This document shows positions 44,790 to 54,756 of a stretch of 64,000 nt of DNA, one piece after another. Origin of the DNA: Planctomycetes bacterium MalM25 (GTDB lineage Bacteria; Planctomycetota; Planctomycetia; Pirellulales; Lacipirellulaceae); the NCBI GenBank assembly GCA_007745835.1, contig CP036424.1, positions 2,131,001-2,195,000 on the forward strand. The letters are read 5' to 3'. The position numbers and the translations under genes were made by a program. Each line of letters begins with the position of its first letter. Position 1 is the first letter of the stretch. The notes under the pieces are model-generated. The model was not told where the DNA came from and did no database searches. It saw only the letters and a list, made by a program, of their open reading frames with translations.

Positions 44790-46205
44790 GTGGAAAATCA
44801 GACTGAAACTCCCCAGGGCGAGTCGCCGACCGTCCCTCGCGAGTACCTGGCCGCCTTCGTTCTGGTGACGACACTGTTCGCCCTTTGGGGCTTCGCGAAC
44901 GACGTCACCAACCCGATGGTGAAGTCGTTCCAGCAGATCTTCCAGCTTAAAGCTTGGGAGGGGAACCTCGTGCAGCTCGCCTTCTACGGCGGCTATGGCA
45001 CGATGGCGATCCCCGCCGCGTTGTTCATCCGCAAGGCCTCGTTCAAGGCGGGCATCTTGCTCGGCTTGGCCTTGTATGCCCTCGGGGCGTTGTTATTCAT
45101 CCCGGCGAGCATCACGCAAGAGTACTGGCTCTTCCTCGGTTGTTTTTACATCATCACGTTCGGCTTGGCCTTCCTTGAGACCTCGGCAAACCCGTACATC
45201 CTGTCGATGGGTCCGCCCGAGACCGCGACTCGGCGATTGAACTTGGCTCAGGCGTTCAACCCGATGGGGTCGCTCTGCGGCATGTTTGTGGCGGCGGTCC
45301 TGGTGTTGCCGAACCTTGATGTCAACGCTTTCCGGCAAGAGCACATCGACGCGCACCCCGAGTACGTCAGCCAGGGGCTGACCCCGGGCGAGATCGAAGG
45401 CAAGGTCAACGAGGCGATGTCTGCTCTCCAGACCGAAGAGCCGGAACGCTACTCCGAGATTCGCACTCACGACCTGGGCATTATCCGGGTGCCCTATGTG
45501 ACCATTGCTTTGGTAGTGCTGGCCGTGTTGGCCGCCTTTGTCGTCTCGAAGATGCCCGAAGGGGGATCGGCCGATGAGCCGGTCCGGATCGGCGAGGTGA
45601 TTTCAAACCTCATGACCTTCCGTTACCTGGGCGGCGTGCTCGCGCAAGGCGTTTACGTTGGCGCCCAAATCATGTGCTGGACCAACATCATCGAATACGG
45701 CATGAGTTCGCTCGGCATGAGCGCCTCGGATGCCCAGATGCACAACATCGGCGCCATGTGCATGTTCCTTGCGAGTCGATTTGTCTGGACCGCCGCCCTG
45801 CGTGTGGTGCCGGCGGGCATCCTGCTCGGGTTGCTGGCGATTGGCGGTACGCTGGCCGTTCTGGGGGCTGTCTATTTGCCGGGGTACGCCGGCATCTACA
45901 GCCTCATGGCGACCTCGATCTTCCTCGCCGCGATGTTCCCGACGATCTACGGCATCGCGTTGGGTGGCCTGACGGTTGACGACGCCAAGCTCGGCTCCGC
46001 CGGACTAATCTTCGCGATCGTCGGCGGCGCCCTGATGCCTCCGTTGCAGGGATCGATCATCGACATGGGCGAGGTGAACGTGCTGGGCACGACCCTCCCC
46101 GCCGTCCGCGCCTCCTTCCTGCTGCCCGCCGCGTGCCTCGCCCTAGTGGCGATCTATGGCTTCCTCGTCGGACGGGCGGACGGAGGGACTACCAAAGAAT
46201 CATGA
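44790..46205 (+). CDS. FucP-like sugar:proton symporter (MFS)
   Basis: The product is 471 residues from a GTG start at 44790; no better start lies near the first helix. The MFS core has about twelve membrane segments. Strong FucP-like motifs are LFALWGFANDVTNPMVKSFQ, QLAFYGGYGTMAIPAALFIR and ETSANPYILSMGP. E. coli FucP carries L-fucose and also L-galactose, which suits the catabolic genes that follow. A large loop at about 185-230 is longer than in E. coli. Its stop overlaps the next start (ATGA). Confidence 0.85.
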   Translation: MENQTETPQGESPTVPREYLAAFVLVTTLFALWGFANDVTNPMVKSFQQIFQLKAWEGNLVQLAFYGGYGTMAIPAALFIRKASFKAGILLGLALYALGALLFIPASITQEYWLFLGCFYIITFGLAFLETSANPYILSMGPPETATRRLNLAQAFNPMGSLCGMFVAAVLVLPNLDVNAFRQEHIDAHPEYVSQGLTPGEIEGKVNEAMSALQTEEPERYSEIRTHDLGIIRVPYVTIALVVLAVLAAFVVSKMPEGGSADEPVRIGEVISNLMTFRYLGGVLAQGVYVGAQIMCWTNIIEYGMSSLGMSASDAQMHNIGAMCMFLASRFVWTAALRVVPAGILLGLLAIGGTLAVLGAVYLPGYAGIYSLMATSIFLAAMFPTIYGIALGGLTVDDAKLGSAGLIFAIVGGALMPPLQGSIIDMGEVNVLGTTLPAVRASFLLPAACLALVAIYGFLVGRADGGTTKES

Positions 46206-47482
46206 CCAACCAAGCAATGAGCACTCCCTATCCCAGCACGATCGGCATCGATGCCTCTTTCGGGTTCGGTGACCGGATCGGCCTCGCCACGCCGGGCCAT
46301 GTGGCGGCGATGCGTCAGGCGGGCGGCGGCATCACGCCGATCTACGCCCAGCAGTCGATCCGCGAGATGACCCGCACCGGCCGCACCGCGAGCGAGGTGA
46401 TGGGCGACGCCATGAGCGCGTTGCTCGGCTCCCAGTGGACGCAGCCTCACGGGGCCGACGCGGACCACCTGAAGACCGAGGCCGACATCGAGTCGACCGC
46501 CGAGGTCGGCTTCACCTTCTTCACGCTCGACCCGTCGGACCACGTCGACCAGAAGGCCGACGACTACGACCAGGCGACCGTCGCCGAGAAGTTCGAAGCC
46601 TTGGTGGATGGCAAGCCGCTGGCCGAGGTCTACACCGGTCGCAAGGTGACCCTCGCCAGGGGGACCGAGCTTGTCTTCGACGAACTCGCGGTCAAGCGGG
46701 CGGCCGTTAAGTACGGCGCCGCGATCGAGGCCGCCGTGCGTCTCGGCCTGCACGCCGCGAAATTCCAGGAGGCTGCCGAACGCCCGTATGAGATCGAGCT
46801 GAGCGTCGACGAGACCGACCAGCCGACCACGCTTGTCGAGCACTACATCATCGCCGAGCAATGCCTCTCGCGCGGCGTGAAGCTCGTGTCGCTGGCGCCG
46901 CGGTTCATCGGTGAGCTCGAGAAGGGGGTCGACTACATCGGCGATGTGGCAGCGCTCGAGGCCTCGCTGGCCGACCACGCCGCCATCGCGGAGAGCCTCG
47001 GCCCCTACAAGCTGAGCCTGCATTCGGGTTCCGATAAGATCTCGATGTACCCCGCGCTGGCCCGCGCCACGAAGGGCCGCTTCCACGTGAAGACCGCGGG
47101 CACGTCGTACCTCGAAGCGGTCCGCGTCGCGGCACTGGAAGAGCCCGATCTGTTCCGCGACGCCATCCGCTTCGCCCGCGAGCGTTACGACACCGACCGG
47201 GCGACCTACCACGTTCACGCGACGCTCGCCTCGGCGCCCGAGCCGGACGCCAGTGTCTCGGACGAGGAACTTCAGGACGCTTATCTCGAGCGTTGGGAGA
47301 CCGTCCCCGAGGGCCTCGGCTTCACGAAGGCGGGGCGACAGATCCTCCACTGCACTTTCGGTTCGTCGCTCACGGACCCGAAGCTCGGCGCTGCGTTGCG
47401 GGCCTGCTTGGAGAAGAACCTGGGCACCTACACGGCGGTCTTAGCGGAGCACTTCTCTCGTCACCTCAACGCGCTTCGCTGA
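46202..47482 (+). CDS. uxaE: UxaE-like tagaturonate 3-epimerase
   Basis: The product is 426 residues; a second ATG at 46217 is possible. It follows the Thermotoga UxaE pattern closely: DASFGFGDRIGLATPGHV, IYAQQSIREMTRTGRT, GADADHLKTEADIES, FFTLDPSDHV, SVDETDQPTTLVEH, RFIGELEKGVDYIGD and SLHSGSDKISMYPALARATK. UxaE converts D-tagaturonate to D-fructuronate at C3 with a divalent metal; histidines and acids in these blocks are likely ligands. Found between a FucP-like importer and sugar-acid dehydrogenases, it links L-galactonate oxidation to the fructuronate branch. A related keto-acid substrate cannot be excluded. Confidence 0.78.
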   Translation: MTNQAMSTPYPSTIGIDASFGFGDRIGLATPGHVAAMRQAGGGITPIYAQQSIREMTRTGRTASEVMGDAMSALLGSQWTQPHGADADHLKTEADIESTAEVGFTFFTLDPSDHVDQKADDYDQATVAEKFEALVDGKPLAEVYTGRKVTLARGTELVFDELAVKRAAVKYGAAIEAAVRLGLHAAKFQEAAERPYEIELSVDETDQPTTLVEHYIIAEQCLSRGVKLVSLAPRFIGELEKGVDYIGDVAALEASLADHAAIAESLGPYKLSLHSGSDKISMYPALARATKGRFHVKTAGTSYLEAVRVAALEEPDLFRDAIRFARERYDTDRATYHVHATLASAPEPDASVSDEELQDAYLERWETVPEGLGFTKAGRQILHCTFGSSLTDPKLGAALRACLEKNLGTYTAVLAEHFSRHLNALR

Positions 47483-47490
47483 ATCTGCTT

Positions 47491-48552
47491 ATGTCGTCAG
47501 CCAGTCCACTGCCGGGCGCCACGAATGACCCCGTCATGCCGCGCGTCAGCTTGCCGCGTGTCGTGTTCGGGTCGAGCGCCCTGGGCAACCTCTACCAGGC
47601 GTTGCCGTTCGAGCGCAAGATCGAGCTGGTGAGCGGCTGGTTCGAGCACGGTGAAGAGCCGGTCGTCATCGATACGGCAGGCAAGTACGGCGCCGGGTTG
47701 GCCTTGGAGTCGATCGGGGATTGCCTCCGTGAGCTGAAGATCGCTCCCGAGCAGGTCCGCGTCGGCAACAAGCTCGGCTGGTACCGCATCCCGATGGTGG
47801 GCGATGAGCCGAGCTTCGAGCCCGACGCTTGGATCGACTTGGAAAACGACGCGGAGCAACGACTCAACGCCGAGGGGATCGTCGAGTGTTGGGAGCAAGG
47901 CAACGAGCTGCTTGGTGAGCCATACCGCCCGAGCATGATCTCGGTCCACGACCCGGACGAGTACCTCGCCGCCGCCGCCGACGAGGCGGACCGCGAGCGG
48001 CGGGGCGCTGATCTGCTGGCGGCGTACGGCGAGCTGAGCAAGATTCGCGACTCGGAGCCGGGGGTGACGCTCGGCGTGGGGTCGAAGGACTGGCGGGTAG
48101 TCCGGGACTTGGCCGGGCGGGTCGACTTTGATTGGGTGATGCTCGCCAACTGCGTCACCGCCTACACGCACCCGGCCGAGTCGCTCGAATTCATCGATCG
48201 GCTGAGCAAGCGGGGCGTCGCGGTTGTGAACTCGGGTGTCTTCAACGCTGGGTTCTTGGTCGGGGGTGCCTACTTCGACTACCACCCCGTCGAGCGCGCG
48301 TCCGAGCCGGAGTTGTTCGACTGGCGCGACCGGTTCGATCAGCTCTGCGAAAAGCACGGCGTCAATAGGGCGCACGCTTGCATTCAGTTTGGGCTCTCGC
48401 CCCCCGGGGTTCAGTCGGTCGCGCTCAGCACGACCTCGCCCGGGCGGATCGCTCAGAACATCCGTTACGCCAACGAGGCCACGCCCGCGGCGTTCTGGGC
48501 CGAAGCCAAGCAGATCGGTTTGGTCGCCAAGGACTACCCGTACCTGGGCTAG
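47491..48552 (+). CDS. Aldo/keto reductase, probable L-galactose/L-fucose dehydrogenase
   Basis: The product is 353 residues from the ATG at 47491. The AKR tetrad is visible: Asp and Tyr in VIDTAGKYGAG, Lys in VRVGNKLGWY, His in SMISVHDPDEYL. The C-terminal nucleotide-binding part is SVALSTTSPGRIAQNI. Sequence style (PRVVFGSSALGNLY; GVQSVALS) is that of L-fucose and L-galactose 1-dehydrogenases, which oxidise the sugar to its lactone with NAD(P)+. It stands 8 bases after the epimerase gene and before mutarotase and lactonase genes, as expected. Confidence 0.8.
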   Translation: MSSASPLPGATNDPVMPRVSLPRVVFGSSALGNLYQALPFERKIELVSGWFEHGEEPVVIDTAGKYGAGLALESIGDCLRELKIAPEQVRVGNKLGWYRIPMVGDEPSFEPDAWIDLENDAEQRLNAEGIVECWEQGNELLGEPYRPSMISVHDPDEYLAAAADEADRERRGADLLAAYGELSKIRDSEPGVTLGVGSKDWRVVRDLAGRVDFDWVMLANCVTAYTHPAESLEFIDRLSKRGVAVVNSGVFNAGFLVGGAYFDYHPVERASEPELFDWRDRFDQLCEKHGVNRAHACIQFGLSPPGVQSVALSTTSPGRIAQNIRYANEATPAAFWAEAKQIGLVAKDYPYLG

Positions 48553-48581
48553 GACGCCGCCGTCAACAAGAAGCAACCGCG

Positions 48582-48971
48582 ATGATCAAGACAGGCCTTC
48601 TGAATCCGGCGATCGCCTCGCTGCTGCGCCGGACGCGGCACACGAACCGCTTGGTGATCGCCGACCGAGGGTTCCCGTACTGGCCCGAGCTGGAGACGAT
48701 CGACCTGAGCGTCGTCGACGACCTGCCCACGGTGCCCCAGCTGCTGCAAGCGATCCTGCCCAATTTCCAAGCGGGCCACGCCTGGATGGCGCAGGAGTTC
48801 CTCGATAACAACGACCAAGCGACCCAAGACGCCTTCACCGCGGCGTTCGACGGCCTGAGTGTCAGGCACGAGCCGCACGACGATTTCAAGAAGCTCGTGC
48901 CCGGTTCCATCGGCCTGATCCGCACCGGCGAGACGGTCCAGTACGCGAACGTGATCCTGGAGTCCGCATGA
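48582..48971 (+). CDS. RbsD/FucU-family sugar mutarotase
   Basis: The product is 129 residues, the usual length. RbsD features are GLLNPAIASLLRRTRHTN with the catalytic histidine, LVIADRGFPY with aspartate, a second histidine in EPHDDFKKL and the C-terminal YANVILESA. These enzymes interconvert sugar anomers, here supplying the anomer used by the neighbouring dehydrogenase. It is closer to RbsD than FucU in detail. The lactonase start overlaps its stop (ATGA). Confidence 0.83.
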   Translation: MIKTGLLNPAIASLLRRTRHTNRLVIADRGFPYWPELETIDLSVVDDLPTVPQLLQAILPNFQAGHAWMAQEFLDNNDQATQDAFTAAFDGLSVRHEPHDDFKKLVPGSIGLIRTGETVQYANVILESA

Positions 48972-49804
48972 TCCTCGACGCCCACCACCACCTCTGGCGG
49001 TACACGGAGGCCGACTACGGCTGGATCGACGACGGCATGCAAAGGATCGCCCGCGACTTCGAGGTCGCCGACCTCAGCCAGGCGGGCGCTGGGCGTGTGC
49101 AGGGATCGGTCGCCGTGCAGGCCCGTCAGACCGTCGAAGAGACCGAGTGGCTGCTCGGGACGGCGGAGCAGTCAGACTACATCCGCGCGGTCGTCGGCTG
49201 GGCGCCGTTGGCCGACGACACGCTGAGCCAGCACCTCGACGCCTGGGCCGAGCGTAAGCTGCTGAAAGGCCTCCGCCACGTGGTGCAGGACGAGCCGGAC
49301 GACGACTTCTTGGACCGCGAGCCCTTCAACCGGGGCGTCGCCGAGGCGTTGTCTCGCGGTTACCGCTACGACCTGCTGATCTTTGCCCGTCAGTTCCCGC
49401 AGACGATCCGTTTCGTCGATCGCCACCCGGGCGGGAGTTTTGTGCTGGATCATATCGGCAAGCCCGCCATCGCTGAGGGCGAGCACGATGTGTGGGCCTC
49501 GCACATCAAGCAACTGGCTGAGCGCGAGAACGTCGTCTGCAAGCTGTCGGGCATCGTGACCGAGGCGGAGTGGGACACTTGGACGCCCGAATCGATCAAA
49601 CCTTACCTCGACACGGCGCTCGAAGCGTTCGGGCCGAACCGTCTGATGTTCGGCACCGACTGGCCCGTCTGCCTGTTGGCCACCGAGTACCAGCGCTGGC
49701 TGGAGGTCATCACCGACTGGGCGGCGCCCCTCTCCGACAGCGAGCGAGACGCCCTGTTCTACCGCACCGCCGCTGAGTTTTACGGGATCACCATCGAAGC
49801 ATGA
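48968..49804 (+). CDS. Amidohydrolase-family sugar lactonase (L-fucono/L-galactonolactonase)
   Basis: The product is 278 residues of the amidohydrolase_2 class used as L-fuconolactonase and related lactonases. Metal-site motifs are [11 protein letters not shown] at the start, FVLDHIGKP in the middle and [12 protein letters not shown] near the end. It hydrolyses the lactone made by the aldo/keto reductase to the free aldonate, L-galactonate if the proposed pathway is right. It overlaps both neighbours by ATGA, so the mutarotase, lactonase and dehydrogenase are translationally coupled. Confidence 0.85.
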   Translation: MILDAHHHLWRYTEADYGWIDDGMQRIARDFEVADLSQAGAGRVQGSVAVQARQTVEETEWLLGTAEQSDYIRAVVGWAPLADDTLSQHLDAWAERKLLKGLRHVVQDEPDDDFLDREPFNRGVAEALSRGYRYDLLIFARQFPQTIRFVDRHPGGSFVLDHIGKPAIAEGEHDVWASHIKQLAERENVVCKLSGIVTEAEWDTWTPESIKPYLDTALEAFGPNRLMFGTDWPVCLLATEYQRWLEVITDWAAPLSDSERDALFYRTAAEFYGITIEA

Positions 49805-50832
49805 AAGCTTTTGAAATCACCGAGCCGGGCGCAGCACGCCTGGTGGATCGAGAAGACCCCAAGCCCGGTCCGGGGGAGGTGCTGCTGCGCGTCGACACGG
49901 TCGGCTTCTGCGGCACCGACCTGAGCACCTTCTTGGGACGCAACCCGCTCGTGAGCTACCCGCGCGTCCCCGGCCACGAGGTTGCCGCGACCGTCGCCGA
50001 ATTGGGCGAGGGCGTCTCGGGCTGGAACGTGGGCGAAACGGCTCTCGTCTTCCCGTACACCGAGTGCGGCGAGTGCTCGTCTTGCCTCGTCGGTCGGCTC
50101 AACTGCTGCAAGCAGAACCAGACGCTCGGCGTGCAACGGGACGGCGTGCTGTCCGAGTTCGCCGTGGTCCCCGCCGCGAAGCTGCTGCGTGCCGAGGGGC
50201 TCTCGTCTCGCGAGCTCGCCCTGGTCGAGCCGCTCACGGTCGGCGCCCACGCGGTGGCGCGTGGCGAGGTCGCCGAGGGTGAAGCGGTCGCCGTGTTCGG
50301 CTGCGGGGCGATCGGCCTCGGGGCCATCGCCGCCGCCGCGCACCGCGGCGGGCGGGTGATCGCGATCGACATCGACGACAAGAAGCTCCAACTCGCCAAG
50401 GATTGTGGCGCCGCGTTGACGATCAACTCGGGGTCCGAGGACCTGGCGACCCGTTTGACCGAAGAGACCGGCGGACACGGGCCGTCGGTCGTCATCGAGG
50501 CGGTCGGGCTGCCGCAGACCTTCCGGGCGGCGGTCGATCTGGTTTGCTTCGCGGGACGCGTCGTCTACATCGGCTACGCCAAGCAACCGGTCGAGTACGA
50601 GACCAAGTTCTTCGTCATGAAGGAGCTCGACATCCGTGGCTCGCGCAACGCCCTGATGCGTGATTTCGAGTGGGTGATCGGCATGCTCCGCGAAGGCGTC
50701 GTCCCGACCGACAAGATCGTCACCCACACGGCCCCCCTCTCGGCGGCGGTGGAAGCGCTCAGCCAATGGAGCGAGAATCCAGGTGACGTGACCAAGATCC
50801 ACGTGCAGCTGCACGAGGGTGGCGCTGCCTAG
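49801..50832 (+). CDS. Zinc MDR dehydrogenase, probable L-galactonate 5-dehydrogenase
   Basis: The product is 343 residues. Catalytic zinc ligands are in [10 protein letters not shown] and PGHEV. The structural zinc site is [15 protein letters not shown]. The cofactor Rossmann motif is [15 protein letters not shown], and DIDDKKL suggests NAD preference by its acidic end. E. coli LgoD (YjjN) is a protein of this superfamily that oxidises L-galactonate to D-tagaturonate. Placement directly after the lactonase and in an operon with a tagaturonate epimerase supports that reaction. By sequence alone threonine- or sorbitol-dehydrogenase-like activities are possible. Confidence 0.72.
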   Translation: MKAFEITEPGAARLVDREDPKPGPGEVLLRVDTVGFCGTDLSTFLGRNPLVSYPRVPGHEVAATVAELGEGVSGWNVGETALVFPYTECGECSSCLVGRLNCCKQNQTLGVQRDGVLSEFAVVPAAKLLRAEGLSSRELALVEPLTVGAHAVARGEVAEGEAVAVFGCGAIGLGAIAAAAHRGGRVIAIDIDDKKLQLAKDCGAALTINSGSEDLATRLTEETGGHGPSVVIEAVGLPQTFRAAVDLVCFAGRVVYIGYAKQPVEYETKFFVMKELDIRGSRNALMRDFEWVIGMLREGVVPTDKIVTHTAPLSAAVEALSQWSENPGDVTKIHVQLHEGGAA

Positions 50833-50898
50833 GTCGCCCGGCCGCGTCAATCGATGCCGGCACGTTTCACTGCCAATAGACTCGCCGAGGTTCGTCCG

Positions 50899-53883
50899 AT
50901 GAAGCAAGTGATTGCGGGACTGCTATTGCTTCTTAGCCCCGGGCTAGAAGTCAACGCTTCCGAAGGGGTTGTCCTGGTGGAAGCGGAATCCTTCTCGGAC
51001 CACGGCGGCTGGGTGGTCGATCAGCAGTTCATGGACCTGATGGGCTCGCCCTATCTGCTGGCCCACGGTCTCGGCGTCCCGTCGCAGGACTGCCAGACGA
51101 CGGTCGAACTGCCCAAGGCGGGGCGGTACCGCGTTTGGGTGCGGACTCGCGACTGGGTCGCTCCCTGGAACGCGCCCGGGGCCCCGGGGCGTTTTGAGGT
51201 CCACGTCGAAGGGAAGTCGATCGGCCAATTCGGTGACGAGAACGCCGAGTGGCATTGGCAGGACGGTGGCGTTGTCGAGCTGCCAAAAGAGTTCGGGCTG
51301 TCGCTCCGCGACCTCACCGGATTCGACGGACGCTGCGACGCCCTCCTGTTCTGCAGCGACACGGAGTATCAACCGCCGCACGGCGGAGCCGAGCTCGCCG
51401 AACTCCGGGCCGAGCTGCTCGGCTGGGACCGCGACCCCGAGGACGCCGGCGAGTACGACCTGGTGGTCGTCGGCGGTGGTGTTGCCGGGACGTCGGCCGC
51501 GATCAGCGCGGCGCGGCTCGGCCTGAGCGTCGCCCTGATCCAAGACCGCCCGGTGCTGGGTGGCAACGGCAGCAGCGAGGTCCGCGTTTGGCCCGAGGGC
51601 CACACGAACAAGGAGCCTTACCCGCGGGTCGGTGACATCGTCACCGAGATGATCCGGCAGAAGGGCCCTGGCGACGGCAACGCCAAGGGGCCGGAGGTTT
51701 ACAACGACCGCCGCAAGCTCGATCTCGCTCTCGCCGAACCGAACCTCACGCTCCTGCTTGAGCACCGCGTCAACGCCGCGGAGGGCCTGGCGGGGGCGAT
51801 CGACGCCGTCATCGCTCAGCACACGCACAGCGGACGTCGCAAGCGCATCGCGGGGCGTTGGTTCCTCGACTCAACGGGCGACGGTGTCGTCGGCGCGTTG
51901 GTCAATGCCGACTTCGAGATCACCCCGACCGGCCACATGGGGATGAGCAACCTGTGGAACGTCGGCGAGACCGAGCAGAACGAGAGCCAGCTGCGCTGCC
52001 TTTGCGAGGACGACGAGGCCCTCTCAAAGAGCTTCACCGTCGCCGACACGCCACAACCCTTCCCGCGTTGCCCCTGGGCGGTCGATCTGAGCGAGAAGGA
52101 CTTCCCGGGGCGAACGGACTACAAGTGGGGGGCGCGCAAGCGGTCCTCGCTCGATAATCTGGGCGGGTGGTTCTGGGAGTCGGGTTTCAACAAGGACCCG
52201 ATCCTCGACGCCGAGTGGACGCGTGACCTGAACCTGCGAGCGATGTTCGGGGCGTGGGACACGCTCAAGAACGTTGATGGCCAGCACCCCAATCACCGCC
52301 TGAAGTGGGCCGCCTTCGTCGCCGGCAAACGCGAGTCGCGGCGGCTGATGGGGGATCTGGTGCTCACCGCGGAGGACTTCCTCGAGGGCGTCGCCTACCC
52401 CGACGCGGCGTTCCCTTGTACGTGGGGCATCGACCTGCACTTCCCGGACCCGAGCTACTTCGGCAAAGAGGACAAGGAGGCCTTCATCGCCAAGGCGACG
52501 GTGCACATGGCGGAGCGGGAGAAGTACCACTACAAGGGACCCTACTGGGCGCCCTACCGCTGCCTCTACAGCCGCAACGTCTCGAACCTCTTTATGGCGG
52601 GGCGGGACATCAGCGTCACCCACGAGGCGCTCGGCCCGGTCCGCGTGATGCGCACCTGCGGCATGATGGGAGAGGTCGTCGGCATGGCGGCGGCGATCTG
52701 TAAACGCCACGACTGCGATCCGCGGGCCGTGTACACGGATCATCTCGACGAACTGATCGAGATGCTCCGGTTAGGCGTCGGCAAGGACTCCGCCGCGTTG
52801 CCGAAGAACCCGCCGGCGCCGAGCGAGGAGAACCTGTCGCCGATCAACGCGACCGTGCCGCACTCGGCCGCCACCGATGAGGGCTACGATTTCGCGGCAA
52901 GGATTGGCGAGGCGCCGGAGTCGGCGCGGTTCAGCGACCCCGATCACTACATCTGGGGCGGCAGTCTGGTCGTTGGCGATGACGGCAAGTACCACCTCTT
53001 CTACTCGCGTTGGCCCCGCGAGCTGGGCCACTACGCCTGGGTCACGCACAGCGAGATCGCCCACGCCGTGGCGGACGAACCACTCGGCGAGATGCGGCAT
53101 GTTGGTGTCGCGTTGCCGGCGCGGGGCGCTGAGCACTGGGATGGCCTCTGCACGCACAACCCGACGGTTCACCGCTTCGACGGCAAGTACTACCTCTACT
53201 ACATGGGGAACACGGGCGACGGCCGGGCGAGCAAATCGCTCAACTGGACACACCGCAATCAGCAGCAGATTGGGGTCGCGGTCGCCGACAGCCCCGAGGG
53301 GCCCTGGGAGCGCTTTGACCAGCCCCTGATCGCCCCGACGCCCGGCTTCATCGACGCCGTCTGCGCCAGCAACCCGAGCGTCACGCGACGCCCCGATGGT
53401 GGGTACCTGATGGTCTACAAAGCGGTCGCCGGCAAGGGGAAGGCGCCCGGTTATGGCCCGGTGCTGCACGTCGTGGCGACCAGCGACAGCCCGACGGGTC
53501 CGTTTATTAAACACCCGACACCGATTTTCGCGAAATCGGGGGTGAAGTTCCCCGCGGAAGACCCGTATGTCTGGTGCGACGGCAGTCGTTACTGGGCGAT
53601 CGTCAAGGATTTCGCCGGGCACTTCACGAAGCGAGGCAAGTCAACCGCCCTGTTCGTATCCGATGACGGTTTTTCGTGGCGGCTAGCCAAGCACCCGCTG
53701 GTGGCTACAACAGAGGTCCGTTGGAGCGGGGGCGTCACGCAGCCGCTCAATTCGCTCGAACGCCCTCAGCTCTTGTTCGAAAACGGCGAGCCGACGGTGC
53801 TCCTCTTCGCCTGCGACGAGACCCGCCAGCGCAAGCACGCCTTCAACCTCCGTCTCCCGATCTACCCCGCCTCGGTCGATTGA
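50899..53883 (+). CDS. FAD oxidoreductase fused to a five-bladed propeller glycosidase-like domain
   Basis: The product is 994 residues from the ATG at 50899. There is a Sec signal peptide (VIAGLLLLLSPGLEVNA). Residues about 22-170 form a beta domain resembling carbohydrate-binding modules (VVLVEAESFSDHGGW; GRYRVWVRTRDW). An FAD_oxidored-type flavoprotein spans about 186-640 (DLVVVGGGVAGTSAAISAA; GGNGSSEVRVW; FMAGRDISVTHEALG). From about 660 to the end is a GH43/GH117-like propeller (HYIWGGSLVVGDDGKYHLFY; CTHNPTVHRFDGKYYLYY; ASNPSVTRRPDGGYLMVYK; AEDPYVWCDG). The parts occur separately elsewhere. It may couple oxidation with cleavage of an unusual L-sugar linkage; substrate is unknown. Confidence 0.72.
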   Translation: MKQVIAGLLLLLSPGLEVNASEGVVLVEAESFSDHGGWVVDQQFMDLMGSPYLLAHGLGVPSQDCQTTVELPKAGRYRVWVRTRDWVAPWNAPGAPGRFEVHVEGKSIGQFGDENAEWHWQDGGVVELPKEFGLSLRDLTGFDGRCDALLFCSDTEYQPPHGGAELAELRAELLGWDRDPEDAGEYDLVVVGGGVAGTSAAISAARLGLSVALIQDRPVLGGNGSSEVRVWPEGHTNKEPYPRVGDIVTEMIRQKGPGDGNAKGPEVYNDRRKLDLALAEPNLTLLLEHRVNAAEGLAGAIDAVIAQHTHSGRRKRIAGRWFLDSTGDGVVGALVNADFEITPTGHMGMSNLWNVGETEQNESQLRCLCEDDEALSKSFTVADTPQPFPRCPWAVDLSEKDFPGRTDYKWGARKRSSLDNLGGWFWESGFNKDPILDAEWTRDLNLRAMFGAWDTLKNVDGQHPNHRLKWAAFVAGKRESRRLMGDLVLTAEDFLEGVAYPDAAFPCTWGIDLHFPDPSYFGKEDKEAFIAKATVHMAEREKYHYKGPYWAPYRCLYSRNVSNLFMAGRDISVTHEALGPVRVMRTCGMMGEVVGMAAAICKRHDCDPRAVYTDHLDELIEMLRLGVGKDSAALPKNPPAPSEENLSPINATVPHSAATDEGYDFAARIGEAPESARFSDPDHYIWGGSLVVGDDGKYHLFYSRWPRELGHYAWVTHSEIAHAVADEPLGEMRHVGVALPARGAEHWDGLCTHNPTVHRFDGKYYLYYMGNTGDGRASKSLNWTHRNQQQIGVAVADSPEGPWERFDQPLIAPTPGFIDAVCASNPSVTRRPDGGYLMVYKAVAGKGKAPGYGPVLHVVATSDSPTGPFIKHPTPIFAKSGVKFPAEDPYVWCDGSRYWAIVKDFAGHFTKRGKSTALFVSDDGFSWRLAKHPLVATTEVRWSGGVTQPLNSLERPQLLFENGEPTVLLFACDETRQRKHAFNLRLPIYPASVD

Positions 53884-53904
53884 CCTCCCAACCGATACCA
53901 CGAC

Positions 53905-54714
53905 ATGCCCAGCTCGCTCTTTGATTTATCGAACCGCGTCGCCGTCGTGATCGGCGGGACCGGCACGTTGGGTGGCGCCATGGCCCGCGCGCTCGGGGCA
54001 TCTGGCGCGCGCGTAGCGGTTTGCGGACGCAACGCCGAGCGAGGCGCCGAGCGGGTCGCCGAGCTGGCGGAGTCCAAGGTCGATGCCGCGTTCTTCGCGC
54101 TCGATGCGCTCGATCCCGCCGCGGTCTCCGACACGGCTGCGAAGATCGAGGCCGACTTCGGCCCGGTCCACACGCTGGTGAACGCCGCGGGCGGCAACCA
54201 CCCCGACGCGACGCTCGCGCCGGGCGACGATTACTGCGATCTGCCGCTCGACGCGTGGCGCAGTGTGTTCGATCTGAACCTCGTCGGCGGCGCCCTGCTG
54301 CCGAGCCAGGCGTTCGGCCGCAAGATGGTCGAGCGGGGCGAGGGGTCGATCGTCAACATCGCCTCGATGAGCGGCATGATCCCGCTGTCGCGCGTCGTCG
54401 CCTACTCGGCGGCGAAGGCGGCCGTGCTGAACCTCACGCAGTTCCTTGCCCGCGAATGGGCTCCGACGGGCGTGCGGGTGAACGCGATCAGCCCCGGCTT
54501 CTTCCCCGCCGACCAGAACCGCCGCCTCCTGATGAACGAGGACGGCTCCTACACCGAGCGGGGCGGGCAGATCATCAACCACACCCCGATGGGCCGGTTC
54601 GGCAAGGCGGAGGAGCTCGACGGAGCCGTCGTTTGGCTCGCGTCGGACGGATCGACCTTCGTGACCGGGCAGAACTTGGTCGTCGACGGCGGCTTCTCCT
54701 CGACCACCATCTGA
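53905..54714 (+). CDS. SDR oxidoreductase, probable D-mannonate oxidoreductase (UxuB/YjmF type)
   Basis: The product is 269 residues. The SDR cofactor motif is VVIGGTGTLGGAMARAL, the NAG-type segment is LVNAAGGNHP, the catalytic serine lies in IASMSGM and Y-x3-K in AYSAAKAAV. The stretch ISPGFFPADQNRRLL is typical of SDR-type fructuronate reductases such as Bacillus YjmF. It would reduce D-fructuronate to D-mannonate. It lies 21 bases after the flavoprotein fusion gene and 42 before the kinase gene. Other SDR activities (for example 2-keto-3-deoxy-fuconate dehydrogenase) are less well supported. Confidence 0.75.
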   Translation: MPSSLFDLSNRVAVVIGGTGTLGGAMARALGASGARVAVCGRNAERGAERVAELAESKVDAAFFALDALDPAAVSDTAAKIEADFGPVHTLVNAAGGNHPDATLAPGDDYCDLPLDAWRSVFDLNLVGGALLPSQAFGRKMVERGEGSIVNIASMSGMIPLSRVVAYSAAKAAVLNLTQFLAREWAPTGVRVNAISPGFFPADQNRRLLMNEDGSYTERGGQIINHTPMGRFGKAEELDGAVVWLASDGSTFVTGQNLVVDGGFSSTTI

Positions 54715-54756
54715 TAAACCAACAACTCACTCCAGCTTCAGCAGAACCATAGCCCG

